Origin: Spisula solida
Taxonomy: Eukaryota > Mollusca > Bivalvia > Venerida > Mactridae
Direction: 5' to 3'
Assembly (NCBI GenBank): GCA_947247005.1
Contig: OX365955.1
Span: 7,326,001 to 7,390,000, forward strand
DNA length: 64,000 nt
The notes under the pieces are model-generated. The model did no database searches, was not told where the DNA came from, and saw only the letters and a program-made list of their open reading frames with translations. The first letter of the stretch is position 1. Every line of letters begins with the position of its first letter. Positions 33,004 to 44,305 of the stretch are shown here, piece after piece. The position numbers and the translations under genes were made by a program.

Positions 33004-33592
33004 ACATACTGGTTCTTCTGAATTTAGGCATAAGCATAACAACTAGTAACTACTGTATTAAATCGCAATTGTTAGCCTTGAAAAGATATGGGTACATCTG
33101 CTTTAATCTCACAATATACAATAAATGATTTTTAGATAATTACAACAAATCTGTACATTTTTTTTTATTTATTTATACAACATAATAATTTTGTTTACAG
33201 CATGAAAAACAATAGTGTTTTTACAACATAACATAATCTTTATTAGGAATAAAATACATACATATTTATAACCAATCACAAAACAAATACAACATCATGT
33301 ATATACCCACATGAAATAACTTAATTGGATTATTGTAAGCAACCGAGAGATAAAATTGTACCTGTCAAAGAAAAAATAAATGACTTTAATTCTGGCAAAT
33401 TGTACAAAAATTACATGCCAGTTTAATTAAAACCTTTAAAAGCCCATTTTGAACGATTTCAGATGTTGTTACTCCTGTGAGTGCAGATAAGCCAAACTCA
33501 GTCAAATGTTTATGTTGCATTATAGCCTCTGTAATAACAGAATGCAGTCTGTTTGTTTGGCATTTTAGTTCTTACACAATATGATAATAGAC

Positions 33593-33873
33593 AAGACTGC
33601 GTTCAATAAACGCTTATGCCCCCTGTGGAAGCCTTGTCCATAAATAAGTCTAAGTCCAAAATTAGGTCAAGGTGAAGGTCAAAATGGGGTCAGGTGATAC
33701 AGGCGTGTGGAGAGTGTTCATATACAACATCCATGCAAGTATGAAAGCTTTGTTATAAGCAAGCCATATTAATGCTAGAAGAAACGGTCAATTTGGGTTA
33801 ACCAGGACGGACGGACGGACGAACGGACAGGTGAATCACTATATGCCTCCCGATCTATCGATACGGGGGCATA
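33593..33873 (+). mobile_element. Dispersed repeat family B, copy 1
   Basis: Matches 45912-46205 in reverse complement over the whole length, starting AGACTGCGTTCAATAAACGC and ending CGATACGGGGGCATA. It carries an ACGG-type tetranucleotide run (33814-33835). The inverted end words are TATGCCCCC/GGGGGCATA. Non-coding and about 280 bp. Confidence 0.8.
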
Positions 33874-34212
33874 AAAATGGACAACATTTTCCACGCTAAT
33901 TAGTCACATGGAAAATAAATCATGTCAATACATAACAAAAGCATCACATGAATCTTTTGAAATTTTGCAGCAGATTAGATATTTTAATATTTTCAGGTTT
34001 ATTTAATCGATTTTGTTCACTTATGAATATTGATTTTCCTCACCCTTATCAAATTTTGAGTAGTATCTTCATCAAAGTTGAAGGCAATGGCAGATATTAT
34101 ATTGTTGAAATTTAACATCTATGATCACCAACCAGACACTTATACTATAACATTACCTAATTTCATAAAGATTTCAAATAACATTGTGACAAATGGTGTC
34201 TACACAAGCACT

Positions 34213-34245
34213 AGTGGACAGACAGACGGACGGACGGATGGACAG
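34213..34245. repeat. Tetranucleotide microsatellite (GACA/GACG)
   Basis: GGACAGACAGACGGACGGAC followed by GGATGGACAGACAAG, of the same type as the microsatellites inside the dispersed elements at 33814 and 62716. It is likely the edge of another such element. Confidence 0.7.
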
Positions 34246-34539
34246 ACAAGTGTTTTAGTATCTTCATTTTGGCATTTTAGAGTACATGTATCTGGAATCC
34301 AGGATCTTCGCAATTGTAATGCAGTGACATCTAAATCTGTAAATACAAAATACTCACATCCTTAATGAACACAATACTACCTTGTCATGGAATTAAATGG
34401 AAACAATAAAAATAGAACATGTCAGTTTGAGAAAGGTTTTCATGTTGTTCAGCACAGCATTTAAGGTTGAAACAAGGACTGGGAATAAACAACAATTCCT
34501 TCAAATTTAATATTGTTTTACACAAAAATCGATCAATAT

Positions 34540-35688
34540 CTGACTAAATCAGTGAGCAAAGAAAGCACTAGGAAGTGGATCTATCAATCAACAAGTATGA
34601 ACAGTTCAATAATATTTGAGCAAGTTAATCACCCAAAAAGACAGCAAGTCGTTCAATTAGCTAGTGAGCATAAAAATCAACCAGTAAGTGAGCAAGTCCG
34701 TCACTCAGTGTGTGATCAAGTCAACCATTAAGTAAGTCGGAAAATCATTAGTCATTTATTCATTGGAGTCAGTCAATCAGGAAAGTCACTTAGTGGAGTC
34801 AAGTCAGTCATTCTGTATATTCAGTCCACCAGTGGAGTCTTATAATATGCCCATTTAGTCAATTAATCTGTGGTGTCAGTCAAAAATCGATGAAAAACAA
34901 TTCATGGAGTCAGTTAATTAGAAGTCAGTCATTAGAGTCAAGTAATTCCACATATCAGTGGATTTGGATAAATGATTCAGTCAGTGGAGTAATTCAATCA
35001 GTGAAGTCAATCAGTGATAAGGTCATTTATTTGAGCCAGTCAGTCAATTGAGTGAGTCAGTTAATCAGTGGAGTCAGATAATCAGATGAGTAAGTCAGTC
35101 AATCAGATGAGTAAGTCAGTCAATCAGAGGAGTAAGTCAGTCAATAAGTGGAGTCAAGTCAGTCAAGGGAGTCAATCAATCAGTGAAGACAGTTTACCAG
35201 AGGAGTCAGTCAATCAGTGGAGTCAAGTCAGTCAGTGGAGTCAGTCAATCAGTGTTGTTAGTCAATCAGTGTTGTTAGTCAATCAGTTTGTCAGTCAAGC
35301 AGTGGAGTTAGTCAATCAGTGGAGTCAGTTTATCAGATGATTCAGTCAATCAGTGGAGTGAAGTCAGTCAGTGTGGTCAGTCAATCAGTGTTGTTAGTCA
35401 ATCAGTGTTGCCAGTCAATCAGTGTTGTCAGTAAATCAGTGGAGTCAGTTTATCAGAGGAGTTTAGTCAGATAACCAGTGGAGTCAGTCTAGCAGTGGAC
35501 TCATTCAATCAGTTGAGTTAGTCAATTATTATAGAAAGTTGGAGTCAGTTGGGTCAGTCTGTGGAGTCTGATCAGTCAGTGGAGTCTAGTCAAGTCAGCC
35601 ATCCAGTAGAGTTAGTCAATCAGTGAGTTGAATTAGTCAACTAGTGGGCTGAAATAACCAGTCAGTCAGTTAATCAATGGAGTCAGTC
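34540..35688. repeat. GTCA/GGAGTC minisatellite, block A
   Basis: Degenerate array built from GGAGTCAGTCAGT, GGAGTCAGTCAATCAGT and similar words, in which GTCA or ATCA quanta of 4 bp are added or removed between GGA punctuation marks. The open frames (Ser-Gln-Ser-Val type) are by-products. Confidence 0.85.
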
Positions 35689-35895
35689 AACAGATCATAT
35701 CATGACCTGTTAAAATACTTACATATTAGTAAATCCCCTTGTACATTTTTGTCTTCCTCCAACCTCCCTCATTATACAGTGTAGGCAGTAAAACCATTAA
35801 ATACAACAGGCAAACAATTTTCTTCACATTTTGAAACTGAAACATAAAATTCAATGATAAGAAATGATAAGCATTTACCAAACAATTTCTGTTAA
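35688..35895. repeat. Unique island 1, homologous to 39842-40030
   Basis: CATGACCTGTTAAAATACTT then ACATAT and the following 150 bp align, with indels, to the island at 39842-40030. On the minus strand it reads like a small exon: acceptor TTTCAG at about 35840, donor GTAAGTATT at about 35720. The frame between them encodes VKKIVCLLYLMVLLPTLYNE, a signal-peptide-like stretch, and ends in a stop before the donor. The exon status is speculative. Confidence 0.5.
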
Positions 35896-37975
35896 ATCAA
35901 ACTATCAGTGGAGCCGGACAGTCAATCTATCAATGGAGTCAGTCATTCAATGAAGTCAATGCAATCAGTGGAGTCAGTCAGCAGAGTCAATCTATCAATG
36001 GAATCAGTTGAGTCAGTCATTCAATCAATAAGTCAAGACAGTCGGTCATTCAGTGGAGTGAGTCAGTCAGTCAATCAGTGCAGTCAGAAAGTCAATCAGT
36101 TGAGTTAGGTTAATCAGACATCAATGGAGTCAGTTAGTTAAACAGTGGAGTCAAATCAGCCAGACAGTGTGGTCAGTCAGTCAATCAGTGGAGTCAGTCA
36201 GTCAATCAATCAGTGAAGTTAAGCCAGTCAGTCAGTGAATAAGTGGAGTCAAGTCAGTCAGTCAGTGGAACAGTGGGGTCAGTCAGTCAAACAGTGGAGT
36301 CAAGTCAGTCAGTTGAGTCGGACAGCGAATCAGTGGAGTCAGTCAGTCAATGGAGTCAGTCAGTGGAGTCTGTCAGTCAGTCAGTTGAGTCAGCCAGTTG
36401 AGTCAGTCAGCCATTCAATCAATCTAAAGTCAGTCAATCAATGGAGCCAGTCAATGAATTCAGTCAGTCAGACAGTGAAACAGTGGGGTCAGTCAGTCAA
36501 TAAGTTGAGTTGGTCAGCTAATCAGTGGAGTCAGTCAATGAATTCAGTCAGTCTCAGTCTGTCAGACAGTGAAACAGTGGGTCAATCAGTCACTCAGTCA
36601 ATCAGATGAGTCAGCAAGCAAATCAGTGGAGTCAGTTAGTTTTTGGAGTCAGTCAATGGAGTCAGTCAGTAAGTGGAGCCAGCCAGTCAGTCAGTGGAGT
36701 CGGTCAGTCAGTCAGTGGAGTCAGTGAGTCAGTGGAGTGGGTCAGTTGGTTGAGTCAGCCAGTGGAGTCGGTCAGTCGTTTGAGTCAGTCAGTGGAGTTG
36801 GTCAGCCATTGGAGTCAGTCAGCCATTGGAGTCAGTCAGCCAGTGGAGTCGGTCAGTCGTTTGAGTCAGCCAGTGAAGTCGGTCAGTTGGTCAGTCAGTT
36901 GAGTCAGACAGTGGAGTCGGTCAGTTGGTTAGTCAGTGGAATCAGTCAGCAAGTGGAGTCAGTCAGTTAGTGGAGTCGGTCAGTCAGTGGAGTCGGTCAG
37001 TTGGTCAGTCAATGGAGTCAGTCAGTTGGTCAAACATGGAGTCAGTCAGTCAGTGGAGTTGGTCAGTCAGTGGAGTCGGTCAGTTGGTCAGTCAGTGGAG
37101 TCGGTGAGTCAATGGAGTAACTCAGTCAGTGGAGTCGGTCAGTTGGTCAGTCAGTGGAGTTGGTCAGTCAATGGAGTCAGTCAGTCAGTGGAGTCGGTCA
37201 GTCACTGCAGTCAGTCAGTGGAGTTGGTCAGCCATTGGAGTCAGTCAGCCATTGGAGTCAGTCAGCCAGTGGAGTCGGTCAGTCGTTTGAGTCAGCCAGT
37301 GAAGTCGGTCAGTTGGTCAGTCAGTTGAGTCAGACAGTGGAGTCGGTCAGTTGGTCAGTCAGTGGAATCAGTCAGCAAGTGGAGTCAGTCAGTTAGTGGA
37401 GTCGGTCAGTCAGTGGAGTCGGTCAGTTGGTCAGTCAATGGAGTCAGTCAGTTGGTCAAACATGGAGTCAGTCAGTCAGTGGAGTTGGTCAGTCAGTGGA
37501 GTCGGTCAGTTGGTCAGTCAGTGGAGTCGGTGAGTCAATGGAGTAACTCAGTCAGTGGAGTCGGTCAGTTGGTCAGTCAGTGGAGTTGGTCAGTCAATGG
37601 AGTCAGTCAGTGGAGTCGGTCAGTCACTGCAGTCAGTGGAGTCGGTCAGTCAGTGGAGTCGGTTAGTTGGTCAGTGGGTTGAGTCAGCTAGTGGAGTCAG
37701 TAGGTGGAGTCAGATATTGGAATCAGTTAGTCATTCAATCCATCAATCATTTGAGTCAGCCAATCAGTGCAGTCAGTCAATCAGTGAATTCATTCAATAT
37801 GAGGAATTAGTCAGACTGTTAATCAGTCAGTGGAGTGAGTCAGTCATTCAATCAATCTAAAAGTTGGCCAATCAGTGGAGTCAGTCAATGAATTCAGTCA
37901 ATCAGTGAAACATTGGGGTCAATCAGTCCATCAGATGAGTCAGTCAGCAAATCATTGGGATCAGTCAGTCAATCT
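35895..37975. repeat. GTCA/GGAGTC minisatellite, block B
   Basis: The most homogeneous of the three blocks, rich in GGAGTCGGTCAGT and GGAGTCAGTCAGT. It includes the 426-bp tandem duplication at 36786-37636. Stop-poor frames are repeat artefacts (SQSVESVSQWSQSV type). Confidence 0.9.
36786..37636. repeat. 426-bp tandem duplication inside block B
   Basis: Distinctive words recur exactly 426 bp apart: AGTGGAGTTGGTCAGCC at 36791 and 37217, and the following 400 bp, including a TCAAACATGGAGTCAGTCAG stretch, match. The second copy departs near 37600 through a 4-bp (GTCA) deletion. The near identity shows a recent event. Confidence 0.9.
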
Positions 37976-38390
37976 ATATGTATATTAGAGATGGCAACGA
38001 GTACTAAAATAGGTACTCGGTCATTCTGTTGTACTGCAAACGTGCGTGTTCAACTTCAAATAGAACATGGTGTGTGCCTGTCCATTCTGTTGAGTTGATG
38101 ATCATATCTAGATCAGTAGAAGAAGGTTGAAACAATAAAAACTAACAAAAAGAACAACAATACAGTGTAAATGCAATATAACATTCAATAACGCTAGAAA
38201 ATCAAATAATAACAATTAACAACTAAGGGGGAATACTCTTATACATTGTATATATACAAAATGTATAAATAAGCCGCTTTCTACTCAATCCTCGATATGT
38301 GTAAATGAATGTTATTATATGTTTATAATGAAATAAATATAGTTTAAACTAAACTTATCTATATGTGCAGTTAGTAAAACACTAGAGTAG
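37975..38390. other. Unique island 2 between minisatellite blocks
   Basis: AT-rich non-repeat sequence with AACGAGTACTAAAATAGGTA, a small self-complementary GAGTAC/GTACTC word. No supported gene. Confidence 0.5.
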
Positions 38391-39842
38391 TCACTCGGTC
38401 AGTCAGTCAATCTGTAGACTCGGTCAATCAATGGATTCAAGCCAATCTTTCAGTGAGTTCAAGACATTCAGTAAGTCAATTGATGCAGTCAGTCAGTCAA
38501 GCAGTGGAGTTAGTCAGTAGAGTCAGTCAGTAGTGTCAGTCAGGAGAGTGAGTCAGGAGAGTGAGTCAGGGGAGTCAGTCAGTCAGTCAGGGGGTCAGTC
38601 GGTCAGTCAGTCAATCAATCAATCAATCAATCAATCAGTGGAGTCAGTCAGTCAAAGGAGTCAGTCAGTCAGTGGAGTCAGACATTGGAGTCAGTCAGTC
38701 AATCAATCATTCTAGTCAGCGAATCAGTGCAGTCAGTCAATTAGTAAATTCAGTGCAGTCTCTCACACAGTTAACCAGTCAGTGGAGTCAGGTAGTGGAG
38801 TCAGTCAGTGGAGTCAGGCAGTGGAATCAGTCAGTGGAGTCAGGCAGTGGAGTCAGTGGGGTCAGTCAATCAGTTGAGTTGGGCAGTCCATCTATCTGTG
38901 CGGTCAATAAATCAATGGAGTCAATCCAATGTACCAGTGGAGTCAAGACAGTCAGTAAGTTAATCAATGCTGTCAGTCAGTCGAGTCATTTAGTCTGTGG
39001 GATCAGTCAGTCGTTTGAGTCAATCAGTCAATGGAGTCGGTCAGTCAGTGAGTGGAGTCGGTCAAGTCAGTGGAGTTTAGTTGGTCAGTCAGTCAGTCAG
39101 TGGAGTCGGTCAGTTGGTCAGTCAATCATTCGAGTCAGCCAATTCATTCAATCAGTGGAGTCTGTCAGACTGTTAATCAGACAGTGGAGTCAGTCTTTGG
39201 AGTCAGCCAGTCATTCAATCAATCTAAAAGTTAGCCAATTAGTGGAGTCAGTCAATGAATTCAGTCAGTCAGTCTGACACAGTGTCAGTGAAAACAGTGG
39301 GGTCAGTCAGTCACTCAGTTGAGTCGGTCAGCAAATCAGTGGAGTCAGTAAGTCAATCTATCAGCGCAGTAAGTAAATCACTGGAGAAAAGTCAATCAGT
39401 CAGTCAATCTGTAGACTCAGTCAATCAATGGAGTCAATCCAATCTATCAGTGGAGTCAAGACAGTCAGAAAGTTAATCAATGCAGTCAGTCAGTCAGTCA
39501 ATCAATGGTGTCAGTCAATGGAGTCAGTCAGTAAGTAGAGTCAGTCATTCAGTAAGTGGAGTCAGTCAGTCAGTAAGTAGATTCAGTCAGTCATAGGAGA
39601 CAGTCAGTGGAGTGACTTGAGTCAGTCAATCAATCATTGTTGAGATAGTCAATATTTGAAGGAAGGTTACAAATCAGTAGTCAGTCAGTCAATCAGTGGA
39701 TTTTATTAGCCTGTGGAGTCTAGTCAGTCAGCCACTTAGGAGAGTCACCAAATCAGTTGATTCAGTAAGTCAATCAGTGAAGTCAGTTAGTCCGGGAGTC
39801 TATTCAGTGGAGTCTAGTCAGTCAGTTAATCAGTGGATTCTG
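38390..39842. repeat. GTCA/GGAGTC minisatellite, block C
   Basis: Same unit family as blocks A and B, more interrupted, with AATC runs at about 38610-38636. It ends with CTGTCAACAGATAATATCAT into island 3, as block A ends into island 1. Confidence 0.85.
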
Positions 39843-40030
39843 TCAACAGATAATATCATAACCTGTTAGAATACTTACATATAAGTTTAAATCTCCTGGT
39901 TACTCCCGGTTAACTTCATCCATTCTCCACAATTATGCAGTGTTTGCAGTACAACAGACATACACAACTTTCTTAAAATTTCCCAACTGAAAATAGATGA
40001 TAATAAAATGATATTGAGAATAATTAATAC
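39842..40030. repeat. Unique island 3, homologous to island 1
   Basis: ATAACCTGTTAGAATACTTA then CATAT aligns with island 1. The minus-strand TTTCAG and GTAAGTATT positions are kept, but a 9-bp difference puts an early stop in the corresponding frame (KKVVYVCC...). Confidence 0.55.
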
Positions 40031-40329
40031 AGTAGGTAACCTGGTATCATTTCAAGGGCCATAACTGTGCTAATAATGGATAAATCTAATTCAAATTACC
40101 TAAGTGAGAAGCTACAAAGGATAACTAACTAATGTTCTGATAAAGATTTACTAATTCATTTTAGGTGTGTCAACTGTGAAAGAAGTTATTTTCCAACTCA
40201 CATATATCACTCTCGAAACCTCATTCCTGATGTTATCCATCACAAGTTTTTTTTGCTTTTTTTGCATTTGACTGAGACAGTAATAGTGAGAGGCTAATCA
40301 TATTTTTTATTCCTGCCTAATTGGCCAAT

Positions 40330-40535
40330 GACCTCCGGCTACAGGGGAATGACGAAGGTATAAAAGAATTTCATTTGTGTTCTATAGTCATGTCTGGGTT
40401 GGTCATTTATAAAAGTTTGAAGCAAATCCTGACAGCCAAAACTGCAAGAGTTAGTTGCAATTTGCAAAGAATGCATCTAGGGATAGGCATTAAGACCAGT
40501 ATACTCCCTTAAAACTTGTGCAGGGGGTATAATTT
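40330..40535 (-). mobile_element. Pearl-like element fragment (copy 2)
   Basis: GGGTTGGTCATTTATAAAAG, TTTGAAGCAAATCCTGACAG, CAAAACTGCAAGAGTTAGTT and the terminal CCAGTATACTCCCTTAAAAC with GGGGGTATAA match the 2831-3467 and 62663-63235 elements. It has about one core unit only. Confidence 0.65.
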
Positions 40536-41179
40536 AATCAGTTATTACACTTTTTACTGCATATATGCCTCCATGTAGAGGTACTGCTTCAATTGAAATC
40601 TGTGTTTCACATCTTGATGGGTTCAGGTGTGTCCGTCACATATATAAGGTCATCACGGAATCTAGACATGGTCAGTCCCTTCTGTTGTCTCAAAACCAAT
40701 GTACTTCCAAGTATTTATCTGAATATAAAATGTATACAGCTACAAATATAAGATTTCTGAGAAGCTAGGGTAACACAAAAGTATTCCCTAGACACCGGTT
40801 GAATTTTTTCTTATATTTAAGTTCAACAATTTAGCTGAAAATAAAGAGATGTGATATTTATATAACTATTTAATACATGCGTTTTTAGAATGTCTTAATT
40901 AAAATTATCACATAACCTGCGGTCCAGCAGTGTCATAACCCTGGTGTGCCAGACATACTGTCAATATTCTGCCAATGTCTGCTGCAGGGCAATACATATT
41001 TAAATTAGCTGTGATGTAAGTCAATCCCAGTGACTACATGCTTTGGTTGGCCCATTACATTAAGATACAATCAGTTCAATCCTATATAGACCACGACATA
41101 GTACAAGCCAATATTAAATAATGAAACTGATATATGTCTCCCTTGCTTGACGTGCTCAATGTAGTTAGTTCCAGGTTAA

Positions 41180-41290
41180 CTACAGAATACCGCAGTGTCA
41201 GGAGTATGATCGACTGAGCTAGACAGCTGCCTACGCAAGATTCTCCCCAATTAGTAATTAAATCCTATACACACTACAGATCGACCCTTC
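41180..41290 (-). mobile_element. Partial tRNA-like repeat (duplicate of 41405-41525)
   Basis: The minus strand carries GCAGCTGTCTAGCTCAGTCG, a D-arm-like word, flanked by AATCCTATACACACTA, also seen at 41511. It is probably a truncated copy of the next element. Confidence 0.45.
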
Positions 41291-41404
41291 TTCGAAGAAT
41301 ACATATCCTTGAACTCCTAGAGTTATCAGAACCTCTTTTGGACGTCGTAATGGTGTAATGTGGGTTATTTATGTTAGGCACAAAATATAAAAGGGTGAGA
41401 AAAA

Positions 41405-41530
41405 TGTGCAACCGGACGACGGCTCAAACATGGGACCCTTCGCTTTCTTCTAGCAAATGCTCTACCGACTGACTCACTGAGCTAGATGGCTGCCAACACA
41501 AGCGATTAAAAATCCTATACACACTATATC
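41405..41530 (-). mobile_element. tRNA-like SINE head
   Basis: The minus strand reads GGCAGCCATCTAGCTCAGTG...GGTAGAGCATTTGC (A-box region), then CCATGTTTGAGCCG (degenerate B box). It abuts the TIR element at 41531 and continues after it (TTAATTATAGTGTGTA at 41967), so the TIR element inserted into it. Confidence 0.5.
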
Positions 41531-41948
41531 AGGGGCCGGAATTACAACGAATACTTACACTCAGCACTCAACACTCAAATATTGAAATTCACTCGTTTGA
41601 GGCTCATTGTGGCATTATTTTTTAGCAAGACGTTGTAATAGTGTTAAATTGGTACTAAATATTGTTTTTGGCTTACTTCCTAGTTTCATTAGGTATTTTT
41701 GTAAGCTATAATTGCAATTCATCAGTCTGAGTGCTGAGTGTGGCACTCAGATTCAATAATTGCATTTACACCTCATAAATTGTACAAAATGGCAAAGAAA
41801 ATTACCAAATGTTATTTTCAAAACCCATTAACTATCTTATATATTTTTCTTATCTAAATTTGCAATCTAGGACAAATAATAGCTCATTGTATTACATTTT
41901 CAATATTTAAGTGCTGAGTGTAAGTATTCGTTGTAATCCCGGCCCCAG
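41531..41948. mobile_element. 418-bp TIR element (MITE)
   Basis: The left end GGGGCCGGAATTACAACGAA, then TACTTACACTCAGCACT and AAATATTGAAA, is repeated inverted at 41905-41948 (arms about 50 bp, near identical). The centre holds a smaller palindrome, AGTGCTGAGTGTGGCACT. No coding capacity. Confidence 0.85.
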
Positions 41949-42478
41949 ATGTAAGCTGTAAAGCGTTTAATTATAGTGTGTACAGTAGAATTGAGAATTG
42001 CTGCCCTGAAAAGTCACATGGGTCGAAAAGTTTTGAGGTCGAATCATATATATATGTATTGCTAACTATATCGAGAAATTACAGAGGTCAGAGCTGAATC
42101 CACAACTTTATGGTAAGAATGTTTTGACAAATAGCCCTAGTCCAGTCTTATAACCGACGGCCTAATATCTACACGGGTCCAAACATTTGAGTGACGATCG
42201 ATCTAGGCTAGGTTGAAAAGTAGGTCACTTCGAAAGTGACGAAATAATAAAACTACTTGGTAGACAAGTAAACACCAAAATCGCTGTATTTAACAATAAA
42301 CGAACACAGCACTAAATCTAAACGACAGGTTTTCTATTAAATAATCACTGAATATCAATTAGAGTAGGCCTATCGGAACAATTTCTTTTCAAAATACGCC
42401 GCTTCTAAACTTCAAAAACTGCCTTCGGTTTCAGCGCCGATTACGCAAATAAACGCAAAGTTCGGATATGATACTCAC

Positions 42479-42523
42479 ATATTGCCCTTTGTACATCAAT
42501 AAGTGCTTATGCTGCTGTCTCAT
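42479..42523 (-). CDS. Possible first coding exon of an unknown minus-strand gene
   Basis: ATG followed by 14 codons (MRQQHKHLLMYKGQY) ends at a strong donor, TAT|GTGAGTATC. About 70 bp upstream on the transcribed side lies TCCGCCATATTGG, a YY1-type element common around animal start sites. The region is relatively CpG-rich. No partner exon could be assigned downstream (lower coordinates), where the GTCA blocks lie. Length and context only make it plausible. Confidence 0.3.
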
Positions 42524-42589
42524 ATAAACGATAACTGCTCTAAATCAAAGGGAAAAGTCAATTATCGTAGGAGAATTCCACCGCTTCAA

Positions 42590-42720
42590 CATCCAATATG
42601 GCGGATAATTAGACGATAACTGTCAATCTCCGGTGGACTCCGGTGGCAACTCCGTCACGCATGCGCACTGTATATAGTATATACCAAATATGGTCTTTCC
42701 CGTCAGGGACCATCAGCCTA
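42590..42720 (-). promoter_or_regulatory. Possible promoter with YY1-like motif
   Basis: The minus strand has GACGGGAAAGACCATATTTG, GCGCATGCGTGACG (NRF1-like palindrome) and TCCGCCATATTGG. NRF1-like and YY1-like sites close together are typical of CpG-type animal promoters. The same GGGAAAGACCA...CCGCCATATTG order occurs at 16040-16170. Confidence 0.4.
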
Positions 42721-42783
42721 GTGCCATGTATAGACTTGCGGGGGCGTATGCAGTACAGTTTTCTTATTATTAAACTGTTAAAA

Positions 42784-43485
42784 GGCAGTGGCTAGCCGTC
42801 CGGCACCGGACGACTAGACAGCGAAATTAGTCGTCCGTCATCGGACGACTAGCAAACGATACATGCATTGGCTAGGTAACTGTCATTCTATTTCTATGCA
42901 TTAGGCATTCATAATTTCAGTTATTTTCTTGTGATAAGTATCACATATGTTTCTACCTTGTAATAAACTTCGAATTAAGCAAGACAAGTTAGTGCATTTA
43001 TCTGCATCCATTTTGTGACCGGCCGTGTATCTCCGTATAATGTCCGCCATATTGGAAAACAAACAAAGTACGCACGTTAATTTGCCGAAGTAACACAAAC
43101 AAAGATATATGGCAATTAATTACTTTTCATTCGCAGTTTTAATAGCACATATATACAAAACAATACAATTACAATTGTATTTTTTTGTAAATTTTAAATA
43201 CAATATACATATCAGCATGATCAGGGAGTTTAGAATAGGACCTACCATGATACGATTCATAAACGGTAACATTGTTTTCACGCTATTATAACCAGTGACA
43301 TTCCAAACTGTCAATTACCTAACACAGCAATTTCATTTTTTCAGCATGAAGTGAAGTCATATACTATCCCCATCCTCATAATACTGTAATTGAAACTTTC
43401 TAAGTTCCATTACTACTTCTATTTCTAATGCCGGACGACTAATTTCGCTGTCTAGTCGTCCGGCGCCGGACGGCTAGCCACTGCC
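42784..43485. mobile_element. 702-bp TIR element, copy 1
   Basis: The ends are GGCAGTGGCTAGCCGTCCGG and the inverse, with about 60-bp terminal inverted repeats that continue through CGGACGACTAGACAGCGAAA. The left flank CTGTTAAAA and right flank TTATTAAAA match at 7 of 9 positions, a decayed 9-bp target duplication. Non-coding inside; it includes CCGCCATATTGG. Same family as 44306-44745. Confidence 0.85.
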
Positions 43486-44305
43486 TTATTAAAAATGGCT
43501 AAGGGTGACAGGTCATGCCCTAGGCCTAGAAAGTTTTCTGATGCTTTCGGAAAAACTAAAACACGGAAATACATTAGACGGAATGGCAACTCATTCAACT
43601 CCCACTATTTTCCTATATAGGCCGCCATATTGGAATGAAATATCGCGATCGGCTTACTTGTACGAGACTTAGCAAGACTTGACGAGATTCTCAAGTTGGC
43701 GCTATTTTTCCCGCTAGCCGCCGCCATCTTGGATTATTTCACCAATTCAGCCTGATTTGTCAATGAGATATTTGTTTTCATTTAAAGCAACTCTTCGTCT
43801 AAATAAGCAAAGATGGGTGTTTATTTGTTCCGTTGTGTGTTTGGAACGTTTTTAAATAGATAGTCTGGACGATTCATCTGTCAATTGTGACATAGACCAC
43901 ATTTTCTGTGACCTATCCTGATCGATAAATTTTCAATCTACGGGTTTTGGATTGCTTCCGATATTTACTTTTTTAAATCCCTAAGGAAACTTATTTGCGA
44001 CTGTTTTTCTTATAAATCAATATTTTTTGTGATCTTTGGGGTGTCCTCTATTTGTTGAAAAGGATCAAACCACTTAGTTTTGTGGTTTTGACACGAAAAA
44101 AAGATTTCTTTTGGATAAGCCATGTTCACAATTATCGTCCTACCGAAGCGCGCAATGCATTATGGGTAGTCAGGTCATAATTAGGCTATTTTTAGACCTG
44201 CTTATCCGTTCTGTGTATATCCGTGACTAAAAAATGTATAAAATACATTGATCAAAGTTAACCACAACAGCATTTTAGGATTATGCATTTATTTACTTTG
44301 ATTTC

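Noticed and set aside
36235..37860. Ser/Gln/Val-rich open frames in the GTCA minisatellite as a repeat-protein gene
   Set aside because: Frames shift whenever a GTCA quantum is added or lost. Overlapping frames give the same composition, and no non-repeat coding sequence adjoins them.
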